From positions 68,628,488-68,692,487 of the forward strand of contig CP092877.1 in the NCBI GenBank assembly GCA_030710605.1: a DNA stretch of 64,000 bases, read 5' to 3'. The translations under genes were made by a program, and so were the position numbers. Below the pieces are notes generated by a model. The model was given only the letters and a program-made list of their open reading frames with translations, ran no database searches and had not been told where the DNA came from. Shown in pieces: positions 8,961-21,866 of the stretch. The first letter of the stretch is position 1; each line of letters begins with the position of its first letter. The stretch comes from Cordylochernes scorpioides. Its lineage: Eukaryota > Arthropoda > Arachnida > Pseudoscorpiones > Chernetidae.

Positions 8961-11241
8961 ATTATCTACACCACCGATAGAGAGGAAGCGGGAAAATTTA
9001 CATAATGAATTTAACATGTTACATAGAGGTGGTTGTTCGGGGTCAAATCTGGGGTTAACTAACTCCATTAATTATTACACCAGTTCCCGGGGTTGTTAAC
9101 CAAATCCCAGTTTGCGGGGTCCGTAATTAACGATAATCTTGCACAATATATAATACAATTAATAAACAGGGATTATAAAATTATCCCAAATTAATTATAA
9201 AATTAACATCATCCTCGAATCGGCTTAGCCACCCCGGTGTGCGCCTGCGCGTAATCTCCACCTAATTAATTTGTATCGAAGGCAAACGATGGTTTGAGCG
9301 CGGGAAAAAAAAATCTTTTGATTTGTTTTTATTTTTTTTTTTCGTTTGCCGCCATCTAATTTATCTCCTTTGAAATATTATAGCTTGACAAATTTGTTTT
9401 TATTGTAAATTTAATCTTAATGGGGGCACAAAATTAATTGGCGCAGGGAGGGATTGTTGGAGAGGTGTCAAGCTGCTTGCCTCTTCTCTTTTTTTTCTCT
9501 CTTTTCTCTTTTCCAGCATCCTCTTCACCCTTCAAACACCTCTTCTTCCAGACTTATATCAACTCCTACAAGTTCCTCTCAAGTCCTAATAGGTGTCTGC
9601 GTTGTAGACTCTCCAGTTTTTTAAGACAATGGAGCTTTTCTCTTTCATATATCTTCTTTGAAATAATACAACATGTTTTTGGGGATGCGTTTCTTCTTAT
9701 TAATGCAATCTCAATGCATCTCTGCCCTTCTACCGGAGTACATAATAACAAATAATAATTAACGTACAATACCATCTTTCTTAAACTGGTATTTGTTGGT
9801 TACAATGCGGAGAAGATTATGTTTGGATCAACCACAACGCGTTATCATTTATCATCTTTTATTTGATTTTATCCTCTTTTTTATAGTATTCTTAATTTTT
9901 TATATTGTAAATTTAGATTGAGAAGGAACACAATACTCGAAAATCACACATCTAATGTGAAATTATATTAAAGTAAACAACAAAAAAATAAACATTGCGG
10001 TGTTATCTTTATTTTGATAATATTCCTCTTTCTTAAGCATGGCTATAATAATTATCTTTTTTAATTTTTATATTAGTAAATGAGGAACTTTTTGCGTTAT
10101 GTCAACATGTCTTTAGACATCATCTGTCGTCGATGGAATAAACAAGAAGAGTTGGCGACAATGATACCTTGGACCTGGAAAGGAGATTTTCCCTTTCATC
10201 TCTTCGAAATAATTGCAGTGTATAGTAAAAACAACAAAATCCTTTCATTTCGTGTTGCACAGACTTGTTCCGGAAGCTAAGAAGGAAAAGAAAACCCATA
10301 GTAGAAAGTAACAATAGAAACATAGCAATATGATATAAGTATTTCTGCTGAGAGAAATACAGAACTATTAGTACAAGCAGATCTTATCTGTTAATTAATT
10401 ACACACACAGAGAGACAAGCTTATAAAAATCTTCGACTTGTTGGGTAGATGGTCTTTGAAACCAATTCTACCTGCCTAATGATATCGTTGGAACTGTAGA
10501 TCAAATTTGGATACTTGGTTCGTGTGTGTACTGGATTGGACAGTGGTTGGGAGCCAAAGGAATGACTTTCCACTTCTTTAAGTTTTGTCCATGAGTGTAT
10601 TTCATTTCAAACCATTTATTGAGATGGGGAATTTTTTCGCCTTCCCTTTGAAACAATCTGTGTTCAAGTTTTGTTCATTAACATTTTTGTTATTAATAAA
10701 TTGGTTTATCGTGTAGAATCTTCTATAGGGGAATGCCAGAGTACATGGATGGATACTACTCTCTATTCTCCTAGAGGTGGTCGCTTAGTGAAGGTTGAAT
10801 TAGATCAGAACAAGCCGTTTATTTTACCCGCGTTCTCTCAGGAAAGTGTTCGCCTCTCGGATGGATCGCTCATGGGCTCTTGTATTTATTTGGTATAAAG
10901 TGACCTATAGACCACAGTGTCATTGATCACTGGATGGTTTGAAATCTTAACTCTGGCTTAAGTAGCACCAGGATAAGGATCACTAAGGGTTGTATGCGCT
11001 TGGGGAGAAATTTCTTGCGGCGGTCCTATCCTAGCCACAAGCTTCCCTTCTCCCTACCCTTTATCTTCCTAAATGTGCAACTAATCTTTCAATATTATCG
11101 ACTAATCATCGAGAGTTTTTTAATTATTATTTTGGAATAATTATGGTTGTTTGCCTCTTTGAAGCATTTTGCAGTGCCCCCCTGATCTAGGGTGTATGTT
11201 CAGGGTGTACGTATGATGTCAGGGCGGAGGTAGAGACTTAC
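8961..11241. other. Intronic DNA, probably downstream intron of the Kazal exon
   Basis: No further exon was recognised. GC-richer non-repeat sequence occurs at about 9060-9360 with several TAATTA words. A CT-rich tract with no domain lies near 9480-9540. A lone Tc1-like MITE end (CTTTAAGTTTTGTCCATGAG) is at 10566-10600. Confidence 0.4.
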
Positions 11242-11457
11242 TGCAGGCTTCCGCCTTGCGTGTGATGATCCAGCGCTCCTGCGTGCAGGCCGCGAGCTGC
11301 AGCTGACAGGGGTTGGAGTAGGTGACGCCGTCTGAGCCGCACACCGGGGCGAAGACGTCCGGGCAGTTCTCGGGACAGCGACAGTAGCCGCGGCCGGTCA
11401 CTGGGTCCACCAGACACTGCCCGCCGTAGGTACAGGTGATCTCGGCGCACGCCTCGC
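11242..11457 (-). CDS. Single exon: follistatin-like/Kazal domain of an extracellular protein
   Basis: This 216-bp internal exon encodes 72 residues and is the only convincing host coding sequence. On the minus strand a TTTCCAG acceptor precedes 11457 and a perfect GTAAGT donor follows 11242. Both introns are phase 1, so the exon is symmetrical, as usual for shuffled extracellular modules. The peptide has ten cysteines: an EGF-like half (CAEITC, GGQC, GYCRC) and a Kazal half whose spacing fits the family pattern, with C-x7-C around CPDVFAPVC and C-x6-Y-x3-C through GSDGVTYSNPC. Follistatin modules of this kind occur in agrin, follistatin, SPARC-like and related secreted or matrix proteins. 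Agrin-like is my best guess, but one domain cannot decide. GC content and codon use are far higher than in the flanks. No neighbouring exon lies in the window, so its introns are long. Confidence 0.88.
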
Positions 11458-13567
11458 CTGGAAACCTTCCTGTTAGGTGTGCAACATCTTCCTCAGCAAC
11501 ATAAAGGTAATGACACAGTGAATATCTTTTGAAATGAGTCAAACCTATTCACAAGGTAGGCTTCTGCCTATCAGAGAATTGAATCTTTAAAAGAAGGCGA
11601 ATCCTCTCTCGTCAAAATAGCCGCTAAAACTACGCGTTATCTACTCGTGTCGGTGACAAAGCCACCTTTGATAAATTCAAAAGACCTAAACTGGAGATCA
11701 TAGTTTCGATCTATGGTCCACTTCAGTCCATAGCGGCTTTAACATCATAAATTCCACATAGGATTCATGATATCTTCAGAATTTGTCAAAACAGGATTTC
11801 GAATCTAAAATGGCTACAATAATTCTATACCTAAAATATTAAAATAAATGTTGCCGGGAAACTCTGAATCTAAAAATGACCGAAACAGTCGCTTTTCTTT
11901 TTCAAGTTTACTATTTCCTTCCAGCAAAATTCACACATTGATGAGAAATTAGGTATGGTATAGGATATCATAGACACCATAGCATTAGCCCATCATACAT
12001 GCCACATAGAGATAGAAGGATATCTAAACTTATAAAATGTTATACTTATTTGATCTCTTTCTGCGTTTAAAATAACCTAAAAGTCATGAAGAAAACTGAT
12101 CATGTTTTAGCTGGAAGTGGTGATGGAACGAACAGGAGGGGAGGTGAACGCTATTTCTCTCCATTATAAAATATATCTCCATCCTATACATCTTTCGCTT
12201 CTTGGCTTTTTGCCTCTAAGATTAAAGTGTAGTATACACCTTTCAGTATCTTCATTCTCAATCACTATCTTCATTCGATTTTTCTCTTATTTTGAACATA
12301 TTCCCCAATCTCCTTCTTAATATTTCAATTTGAGCTGAAGTCACTTTCCAAAAATTAATTTAAAAATTTGGAAAAAAAAAGAGATCTTCCACGAGCTTTT
12401 CTAATATTTGCTATCACCATATCATTTGATCGAGACATCCTCTACGTGGCTCGTTGAAGTTAGCCTGCTCTAACCAAAGGACAATCTCCCAAGAGATACC
12501 ATGTTCTGTTCACATCACCTTTGAATCTGTGAGAAGAACAATTTATAAAGTTTACTTCTTTTCGAACAAAAGAGCAAAGATACTTTCCAGCCTAATTTAC
12601 CCTTGACTGTCGCGCATCTTCAAAAGTTTTGGTATCAGAAAAAAAAGGCTCCGATGCAAATTTGGGGCAATTACAACTTCGTGACGTAATTAGCCTTTGT
12701 CCGGAATTTTTTCGAGTCGCGGGACGAAGAGTTGTGGGGTTGCTAATTACTCCTCAGCACCACGTGGTATATTAAATATGGTAATGTATCGCCAGGTAAT
12801 TTATCTGTGTGTGTGCGGATGTGATTAATAACCCCCGTCTTTACACTAATTAACACCAACTCTTCGGTTTTTAATCGAAAATTAAGGCGCAACTATGTTT
12901 CACCTTTTTGGACGACAAGTCCATTAAGTACGACACCGTGGTTGACAACTCCGTGGAAACTGTGACCAACACCATCATCTACGTGTCAATCAACACAGTG
13001 ACCAACACGGAGATCTACGTGGCAACCAGTACCATGATACTGTCCACTATCGGTATTCTCACATATACAATTGGGGACTGAAAGAATTCAATAAATATTT
13101 CCTTCTACCCTCTTTGAAATATCTCAACTATAGAATTCCCTTATACCGTAAAATCTTCTTTTATAAGGTCATGGCTCAAGTGGAAACTCCACACGGTCTT
13201 ACAGTTACTGTACTGGAACGTGACAATGCTATCATCCAGTCAATTTTAACTTGGTTCTATTGAAGGTCTGTCTAAGACAGATTTTATAGTATCTTCTTTG
13301 ATACAAATCGCTAACACATCTTTTTATTCTTCCATTATCAAATAACGACAAATCGATAAATCCGTCTGGAATAAGGTCTGACCAGATGTACCTCAGCGCT
13401 ACCTCAAGTTTGCCTGCCCCTGTGGCAGCTAACTTTGCCAATGTAGAACTATTGGATCATCAGTTTGTAATCGACATGAAGACATCAGTAGAATGGCGGC
13501 CGCGAGTTGTGTAATTTTATATAACGTGAGATGTTGTTATATTGATAACAATATATTTGATATATAT
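11458..13567. other. Intronic DNA, probably upstream intron of the Kazal exon
   Basis: No second exon was recognised. A polypyrimidine-rich stretch and the acceptor sit next to 11458. GC-richer non-repeat DNA lies at 12640-12880. At about 12970-13040 a 36-bp motif (GTGACCAACAC...ATCTACGTG) occurs twice in tandem; the frame through it is short and has no domain. Confidence 0.4.
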
Positions 13568-13640
13568 AAAGCAATAACGGGCCATCTATATATAGCCAAT
13601 GAAAATATTGAAACGCGAATGTTTCTTTCACACAAATGAA
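13568..13640. repeat. Family A outer end, fragment
   Basis: AAAGCAATAACGGGCCATCT followed by a GCGAATGTTTCTTT block matches the outer end of the complete copies at 38344 and 39770 (reverse orientation). The CTGATGAG part is absent. Confidence 0.65.
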
Positions 13641-15510
13641 AACATCAAAACGTGAATGTTTTCATTTGCTACAATATATTTGTTCATAAAATTCTATGAT
13701 TATAAAATATTAAATATCATCTCTCTCTGTGTAAATATTAACTTATCATCATCTTGCTTATATTCTTTATTCCTGCATATCTAAATATTAAAATGTAATT
13801 TGTATTTGTTGCTTTAAAAAAAGATTATTTTATTAACCTTAAGCATAATAACCTAAATGCATAGCAGCATTATAATGATACCTCTACCTATAGAAATGAT
13901 AACAGTTTCTATAACCAAATAGAGAGGGTCCCTAACCAATATTAATTTATAACAATGCCTTTTTTTAAGTGAGCAGAAACAAAAAAAAAAAGTTTCCCGA
14001 AAGCTCTTCGTTTTATAAAGCAAATTTTAAAATAAATAGCGTTATAAATGTTTCTTTTGAAAAATTTTAAACAATTATTCGTTTAAAGATAAGATTAGAG
14101 TGTTTATTGAAGAAAATGAAAATACAAATTGTATTCCATTATTCATAGTTTTATGTTTTAAAAAGCCTTGTTCGAGAGCGCTTCCGCTGCAAGAATTAGG
14201 AGAGAATACTAAATAAAAATACTCCATTTTAAAACTCTGAGCTATACATATCTAGCAGTTGTTAGTAAATACCTAAATGGTTCCAACTATCTGTACAAGG
14301 AGATTGCTCTAGAGAAAGGGATCCTCTCAAAACTAGACGAGGGTAATTCGAGTCAATAGTCCCATATAATTATTCTCCTCAGTGATTAAATAAATATTTA
14401 AAGGTTTTAATTAACATTCAAAGTTTGATCACCCGCGCGACGGGACCGACGCTGCTGGAATTTTGTCGCTTCGTGCCAATTGGGAAGGTCTTCTTTCCTT
14501 GTCGGGATGGCACCCTAGCAACGAGGCACTTTGTCACTTTATAAACTGGAACATTTCTGTGGTGTATATATCTATGTATCTTTAAATAACTTAGTAAATT
14601 GGATTACAATCCCTAAATAGAGAGGGACAATCACCAATGTCCAGTTTTAAGACCGGAAATATTCCAATTTAAAGGCAACATGAAGTGAATCCCAACATGT
14701 ACCAAGATTCCAATTATCTTTATGTATCCAAGCCATGAGAAAGGATATTTGGAACAATCCAGGAACAAGCATCCAGCTTCTAACACCATATCTTATGGAG
14801 TTGGTTGATATTCCTCATCAAAGTCTATCTCTATTTTGGCAATGAGTAACAGCAACAGAAAACTTCGTAGGGGAATCACCTCTCTCAGGTACCTCTCAGA
14901 ACGATGCATTATATAAAACCTTTTACTAGGGTAATAAACATAATACATCGTTCTGATGCTGCATAATAAAGGGAGAGGTGCCTCTTTAGGTACATGAATA
15001 TAATCCTCCCGCAATTTATGTTGTACATATATAATACAAATATACAGAGAGAATATATAATATATTGTTAGTGTGGCTAACATGTGTTGAGGATGCCAAC
15101 AACAGGTTGTTCCAGCACAGAACAGTAAACCCCACAGCTGGGGGCGTTGGCCTCGAGTCTCCATTTATCAGAATACAATTAGGGCGTGGTTGGCACACCG
15201 GTTCAATCCCGTATCAAGTTGTTTTTCTACGAGCTGCTACCACGACGTTCTGTTTGTCCCAAGGACACAACAGTGGAATGACAAAAGAATCATAAGACGT
15301 CGCAACTCTTTTTATTTGAGGAAGGATCTGGCCAGACAGAGGGATACTCTCTCCAGCCGTACGAAATAAAATGAATAGTCGAAAGCGCCGTTAGCGTTGT
15401 GGTATCCATTATCAAAGATTTGTGAATTTCGACAAATTACAAAACAAAACATAAGGCGCCGAATCTTTTTTTTTTTTTGTAATTTGTCTAAATCCGCAAA
15501 TATGTGATAA
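13641..15510. other. No gene seen
   Basis: AT-rich, with a GC-richer island at 14430-14520. The segment 14850-15010 contains an inverted pair (ACGATGCATTAT / ATACATCGTTCTGATG) and GGGAGAGGTGCCTCTTT, which also occurs at about 6078. Element class unknown. Confidence 0.35.
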
Positions 15511-15588
15511 CTAGCCGAGTGACCCGGGCAACGCCCAGGGTTTACCCAAAGGGCCTGCAGAGACTTTAAAAGTATAGATATATATAGA
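15511..15588 (-). mobile_element. Minimal Helitron-like remnant
   Basis: Read on the minus strand, this 78-bp piece begins TCTATATATATC and ends with the hairpin GGGCGTTGCCC followed by CACTCGGCTAG. It carries both the TC-type 5' and CTAG-type 3' termini of Helitron family A and almost nothing between. It may be a real mini-element or a truncated 3' end next to a chance TC. Confidence 0.45.
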
Positions 15589-16090
15589 TATAAATAGCCG
15601 AGTGACCCGGGCAACGACCCAGGTTTACCCGAAGGACCCGCAGGTGAGAAACTATAGGAGAAAATTTTTTAACAAATCAGAAAATGAAAGTGCAAACAAC
15701 AGAACTACACTACTTTAAGGACATGAGAGCACATGCACAGTATCACCACACGTGTACCATTTTCAAAGACCCTGCTTAGGATTAAAACTTCTCAGAAGCA
15801 TAACAATAGCACCAACATAGAGTTTAACTGGTGTGGATGCATTCCTCTGGGAGTAAGACTATTGAGAAATTCAGTAGGGAGTTATTTTGCTTCTCCGCAT
15901 TCTAACACTCCAACTGTTAACACTGAGGAAACACTGACTCATGTTTGGTAAGCAATTTCAGGGAAGAAACTATAGACATTGGATTTAATAAATTATTAAA
16001 TAAATTGCATTAAATAAAAATTATCAGATTTAAATAAATATTATTAGAGTGAAAAAAAAAAGAAAAAATTAACAAATTAGAAAATAAAAT

Positions 16091-17182
16091 TTCGAACAAT
16101 ACAACTATATTGCAGATAAGATAAGAGGACCTTATTAAAAAATAAATAAATAAACTGCAATTCGACACTATCGATAATTCGACACTATCGATAATTCGAC
16201 ACTTTCGATAATTCGACCATTTTAAAAATAAAATTTTCAAGGTTGATTGTTGTTTAAATACAACTTTACCGGTAAAAAGGTATTACAGAGGCGAAGGCAG
16301 CCACTTTAAAATTAAACACAGGCTCTTGTAGGAAGAACCCAAATATTCAGAATGAATGGAAGTCTGAAATCTGAAGGACCAAAAGATATGGGTCATCTTT
16401 ACATGTATGCTATCCAATGTTCGCACACTTGAAAAAGGCACTTAAAGTTGTCCGTGCGTAAACACAGGCTCTTGTAGCCAAGGTTTGTCCTTGAGCCTTA
16501 TTTATAGTCATAGCAAAAGCCAACCTTAGTGAAAACTAACGCCTCTCTAGAATGAAGCGAAGGTTGGTATCCGAAGGGGCCAAAGATATTTCAGACACTA
16601 TACAGTGTGTTCAACTTTGGGCACTGTCAGTATATGTGCTTCGAACAATACAACTATATTGCAGATAAGATAAGAGGACCTTATTGAAAAATAAATAAAC
16701 AAACTGCAATTCGACACTATCGATAATTCGACACTATCGATAATTCGACACTATCGATAATTCGACACTTTCGATAATTCGACCATTTTAAAAATAAAAT
16801 TTTCAAGGTTGATTGTTGTTTAAATACAACTTTACCGGTAAAAAGGTATTACAGAGGCGAAGGCAGCCACTTTAAAATTAAACACAGGCTCTTGTAGGAA
16901 GAACCCAAATATTCAGAATGAATGGAAGTCTGAAATCTGAAGGACCAAAAGATATGGGTCATCTTTACATGTATGCTATCCAATGTTCGCACACTTGAAA
17001 AAGCCACTTAAAGTTGTCCGTGCGTAAACACAGGCTCTTGTAGCCATGGTTTGTCCTTGAGCCTTATTTATAGTCATAGCAAAAGCCAACCTTAGTGAAA
17101 ACTAACGCCTCTCTAGAATGAAGCGAAGGTTGGTATCCGAAGGGGCCAAAGATATTTCAGACACTATACAGTGTGTTCAACT
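16091..17182. repeat. Tandem duplication inside Helitron A1, period about 546 bp
   Basis: TTCGAACAATACAACTATA begins both copies (about 16092 and 16638), and each continues through the AATTCGACAC array, a CTTTACCGGTAAAAAGG block and AAGCGAAGGTTGGTATCC. Very few differences are seen, so it arose late in this copy. The period was measured by matching positions by eye. Confidence 0.8.
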
Positions 17183-17809
17183 TTGGGCACTGTCAGTATA
17201 TGTGCTTCAAGGACATGAGAGCACATGCGCTGAAACACCATACGTGTTCCATCACAAAGATCCTAAAGGCATTGGTGAAAGTCTAAATAAATATTTTGGA
17301 AATAAAAAAAAATATATATATATATATAAGAAAATAAATTGGAATATAAATTCACAAACTATATTTCAGAGTGGACACAAATATTTGAAAGGAAAAAAAA
17401 AAAGAAAATTGCAAACAACACAACTATATTGCAGATATGACAACATATTAAAGGAATAAATTCATTTAAAAGACCTCATTAAAAACAACAATTCTATTTT
17501 TTTATATATACAATATAATCTAATTAAATCAACACACGATAATTCGACCATTTTTGATGTCTCGACCTACGGCCTATCATATGACAAACTAATTCGACAC
17601 TTTCGATAATTCAACTATTTTGAAATTCAAATTTCAACAGTTGATATTTGTCTAAAACCCCTATTATTAACAACATATCAGACTGCAGAGTGCAAAAATG
17701 TAGAAAATTGTATGTATATAATTGTATGCATATATTTGTATGTATATAATTGTATGCAAATAATTGTATGTATAGATCAATGAGTAAAATATTTTTTTTT
17801 TGCTTATCG

Positions 17810-18099
17810 CTAGTACACGTGGTACAGGCCTTGATAATCATGGTGGGTAGAGTAGGCGACTGCTTTTACTGTAAGTACACAACATGTCTAAACATGTGAA
17901 AAGCAGTTCGACTTTGCATTTACAAATGTGCCAGAGCCCCGTTTGATTACTTGCGCTTGCTGATGGGGTTGGACTTTTGCAAGAATCGGAAGCCATTGGA
18001 GCATTTTTTTTTTCAGAAAAAAGTGCCCAATGCGGGAATCGAACCCGGGTCGTAGCAGTCGAAAACCAACGGCTTAAACCATCCTTCCACCAACCCCCA
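17810..18099 (-). mobile_element. tRNA-derived SINE, copy 2, inside Helitron A1
   Basis: The best-preserved copy. The minus-strand head at 18023-18099 reads GGTTGGTGGAAGGATGG, ..., GGGTTCGATTCCCGC, with A- and B-box-like motifs. The distal end has CCATGATTATCAAGG, as in the other copies. Its absence from Helitron A copies 2 and 3 at the equivalent place suggests it jumped into an existing Helitron. Confidence 0.85.
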
Positions 18100-20342
18100 G
18101 TAAAATAAGTAAATAAAAAGAAGACCAAAAATAAGTGATAATAGTTTATTGAATAACAAATAAAATAAAAAATCTTTTCAGGTGAAAAATTATAGACAGA
18201 AGACGCTGAAAAAAAAGGTAAAATAAGAACCAAGCAGAGGAAAACTATAAAACTGAAAGCCAGGACAGGCATAAAAAGAAAATTCCAAGCATGTGAGGAA
18301 ACAATTGAAGAAAAAAAAAAGGATTCCAAAAAAATACTGCAAAAAAGAAACCAGACACAAAAAGCAACAATTGAGTACACAAATACAGCATCAGCCTATT
18401 TATGAGAAGAAAAAAAACGACAGACACAAAAATGGAGCTAAATTCAAATGAAAAACTATAATAGATCAAGTAATCAAATCAGGCATTATGAAAGATACTG
18501 CAAAAAAGAAAATAAGACACAAAAATGGAGCTAAATATGTAAAAAACATGTATACAAAAAAGCAAAGCCCGATTCCAAACCCAAATATTTTTTTTATGAG
18601 AAGAACATCAACATAATGCATGATTACGGCAGTCCATAGCTTCCCTGACAAAAATTCACCAAAAAAGTTAAATATTCCAAAATATTTCTGTGTATATATT
18701 GCTAAATGTGTAAATAACATGTATATAAAAAAGCAAAGCTTAATTTTAAATTTCATTATCCTTGTCACAGGAAAAGCATCAAAATACTGCATAAGTACGG
18801 CACTTTTGCAGCCCCCCTGACAAAAATTCACTAAAAGAGTTAAGTATTCAAAAAAATATTTTGGTATATATATTGCTAAATGTGTAACAAACATGTATAT
18901 AAAAAAGCAATGCTTAATTCTAAGTTTTAATATTTTTTTTAAAATCCCAAATATTTTTTTTATGAGAAGAACATCAACATAATGCATTATTACGGCAGTC
19001 CATAGCTTCCCTGACAAAAATTCACCAAAAAAGTTAAATATTCCAAAATATTTCTGTGTATATATTGCTAAATGTGTAAATAACATGTATATAAAAAAGC
19101 AAAGCTTATTTTTAAATTTCATTATCCTTGTCACAGGAAAAGCATCAAAATACTGCATAAGTACGGCACTTTTGCAGCCCCCCTGACAAAAATTCACTAA
19201 AAGAGTTAAGTATTCAAAAAAATATTTTGGTATATATATTAATTCTAAGTTTTAATATTTTTTTAAAAATAAAAGCTACAAAAGCAAATAGGGAGAAGTG
19301 AAGCCATTTAGCCATTTTCAAAATTTGATTGTGAAAGAGTAAAAAAAAGAATAAATAAGAACAAATATAAAGAAGAAATAATTAAGCAAAAGAAAGGCAT
19401 AAATAAATATTTCAATCTACAATTCGAAAAATAATATAACCTCAGCCTATTTATGAGAAAAAAAACGTTGCCAAAGACATTAGGAAAGATAATGCAAATA
19501 AGAAACATACACAAAAATTGAGCTCTATTTAAATGAAAAATTATAACAAAGTACTTACAAATTATAATCATAATCAAATGAAGCAGAAATTAGTAAAAAT
19601 TAGTAAATAAGAATTAGTAAAAGGTAAACAAAAGAACGCATTTCAAAACAAAAGAATTGATGATAAATGCAAAAAATCTACGATTGTAAAATAGATTAAA
19701 TTAAAAAATAAAAATAACTGTTAACATTAGGAAAATAAAAACAGGCCTATCATACGAAGAAAAAAATAACGAAAATTTTGGTATATAGATCGTTATGTGT
19801 AGTTCAGAATCTTCGGAGGAGATAGCTCAGGACTTTACAATGGAAAACTCTGTTACGGTATTATCTATATAGATGAACAAACGTTTGGTAGGTGTATATA
19901 ATTAAAAACTAGAATTTTACGAGAAAATTTTACTTAAAATGTACCTTAAAGAAGCCTTGTTCTTTATAATTTGACGTTCAATATTTTATCAGTAGCTTGG
20001 AGAGTTTGAAGTTTCAACCACTTATGTGTGTGTTAGATATCCAAATAGGTAAGACACCTTTAGCATATCAACAATTTTTATGATTTTGTAATGGTATATT
20101 GGTAAAAGGCGGAAGAGCTAATTTTTTTTAGTCAACGGTATAGACGGAAGAAGACATTGGCAAACCACTTCTGTATCAAACACTGCTGAGAACACTATAT
20201 GGATCAAATAATAGATCAAATTAGAGAATATTTGTACATATGGTCACTAAAAGTCGACTTGATGGACGCTAACAACAATAGGTATATAAGAAATTTTAAC
20301 TATTTTTGACGCGAAAGATTATGTTAAAAATAAAATAATTTG

Positions 20343-21095
20343 ATTTCTACTGCTTGAATGGGAGGTGCTGGCTCATCAGTGGTGAGACCTCCCAGCGGTT
20401 TAACCAGTTTAATCTACCATACCGCTGTAATACTGCGTTGGGCTGTTTTATCTTTATACCGTTACTGAAGCTGGCGTTTTGGAAAAGGTATTTTAAATAA
20501 ACTATGCACATAAGTTATGAGGACAGTAGAAATACTTAGTACATTAACCTCTTAGGATATGTACAATATGTAAATATAGTTAATTTGTGTTATAGTAGTG
20601 AGATTGTATAAGAGAGTTCGAAGTTATTGCCCATATAAAATTAAAATATATGTAAAATAATGTGTAAAAGAAACATTCGTGTTTTAATGCTTTCAATTCC
20701 TATGTATAGATGGCGCGGTATTGCTCTATAATTAATTTATGCCTGACTGGCCTTGTCCTTATTGTTTGCGGAAGAGCATTGCTCGATGCAAATATTTGTA
20801 TGTAATTCTACTCTCCTGAAATTTTATATCCATAGTTTTTTTTAATACAATTTCTGAGATTCCACCCTTCAGTGTAGCATTTATAATTAGAATCGTCCAA
20901 TACAGTATTAGAGCTTTAAGAAGCGCTCTGGTAGATTATATTGGCGAAACCGCTAGGACGGTTCACCACTGATGAACCAAGCCTCCCAATATTTTTATCT
21001 CAGTAAGGATAGTAGAGAAGTTTTTTTATGTATAAAAGAAACATTCGTGCTTTAATGCTTCCATTTACTGTGTATAGAGGGCGCGTTATAGCTTT
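20343..21095. repeat. Family A repeat, long two-armed copy
   Basis: Left arm at 20343-20440 (GGCTCATCAGTGG, GCGGTTTAACCAGTTTAAT) and right arm at 20930-21020 (TTGGCGAAACCGC, CACTGATGAACC). AGATGGCGCG-type ends lie at 20706 and 21075. The right arm has both TTGGC and CCAA where the left arm has CTGG and CCAG, so the pairing is kept. Confidence 0.75.
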
Positions 21096-21114
21096 ATATA
21101 AATACTAGCGGATG

Positions 21115-21866
21115 TGTACCCGGCTTCGCCCGGGTTTTATCTGAGTGAAAGTTTGCCTAACGAATATTATTGAAAATAATTTTCCGGAACATAGACTATT
21201 ATGATAATAATGATAATAATATTCATTACATTATATTTTTTATTATATATTTATATAATACGAATGGCCCGGGCAACGCCCGGGTTTTACCCGAGTGCGT
21301 ATATATTTTAAAAACGTTTTAATTCAAATACTATTCGTTACAATTATAAATTGGCGCCATGGATGTCACTCTTGTGAAACGTCCCGTTCCAAACTGTGTG
21401 TTTTTAAAATGTTTTAATTAAAATACTATTCGTTACAATTATAAACTTGAACGATAGGCTCATTATTTCTTTATACCGTTATATTATATTAATTATATTT
21501 ATTATATATATATTACACGTTATTTGTTTTCTTGGCCGACTGTTTTACATATGGTGTTATCTTAAAATTGCTTGTTTTGAATATTTTTTAGATTGAGATT
21601 ATTAGCTAGTATGTAAAAAAATTAACTCTGTTGAAATTTAATTTTGTATTTATATATAAATAAAATTAACTCTGTTGATTTTTTTTGTATTTAATCGATA
21701 ACAGCGAAGTTACGCATGTTAATGTTAGGGGAAAATATTTTGATGTTAAGCAAAACCTGCTCCATCTCGTTTTACATAAATGTTGAAAATTTGGTCGAAA
21801 TTGATGCATTGTAACGAAAGTTTTTAGTGAACAACACTTATGAAATTTGCATTTTATTAATATAGA
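21115..21866 (-). mobile_element. Helitron family B, copy 1
   Basis: On the minus strand it starts TCTATATTAATAAAATGC (21866), preceded by A, and ends with hairpin CCCGGGCGAAGCCGGG, then TACACATCCGCTAG and a host T. It is 752 bp, non-coding and hence non-autonomous. A second hairpin, CCCGGGCAACGCCCGGG, lies inside at about 21268. A shorter copy is at 59692-60163. Confidence 0.85.

Larger units (their letters stand above)
15595..19873 (-). mobile_element. Helitron family A, copy 1 (interrupted)
   Basis: The 5' end on the minus strand is TCTATATAGATAATACCG at 19873 after a host A. The 3' end is at 15595 with a hairpin around CCCGGGCAACGACCC, the final CTAG mutated to TTTA. Helitrons move by rolling-circle replication and insert between A and T. 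The 5' third holds imperfect long tandem units with TTACGGCAGTCCATAG and ATGAGAAGAACATCAAC words; the 3' part carries short AATTCGACACTATCGAT arrays. No intact Rep/helicase gene is seen, so it is non-autonomous. A SINE sits inside at 17810. Long open frames here are repeat artefacts. Confidence 0.82.

Noticed and set aside
9438..9755. 105-codon open frame with a hydrophobic start resembling a signal peptide
   Set aside because: The hydrophobic part comes from a CT-rich tract; no domain or splice support.
12950..13080. Possible exon with a V-T-N-T repeat peptide
   Set aside because: Short, no paired splice sites in frame, and the pattern is explained by a two-copy 36-bp repeat.
17118..17459. 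Recurring MKRRLVSEGAKDISDT frame in all Helitron A copies
   Set aside because: Found wherever the module is copied, including truncated versions with different ends; no homology recognised, and it shares nucleotides with the non-coding module ends.
18023..18099. tRNA gene on the minus strand
   Set aside because: The acceptor stem does not pair, no proper anticodon arm can be drawn, and the same sequence heads a dispersed SINE.
18466..19197. 243-codon open frame on the minus strand
   Set aside because: It runs through the imperfect tandem units of Helitron A1 and repeats the same peptide blocks found in copies 2 and 3; no domain.
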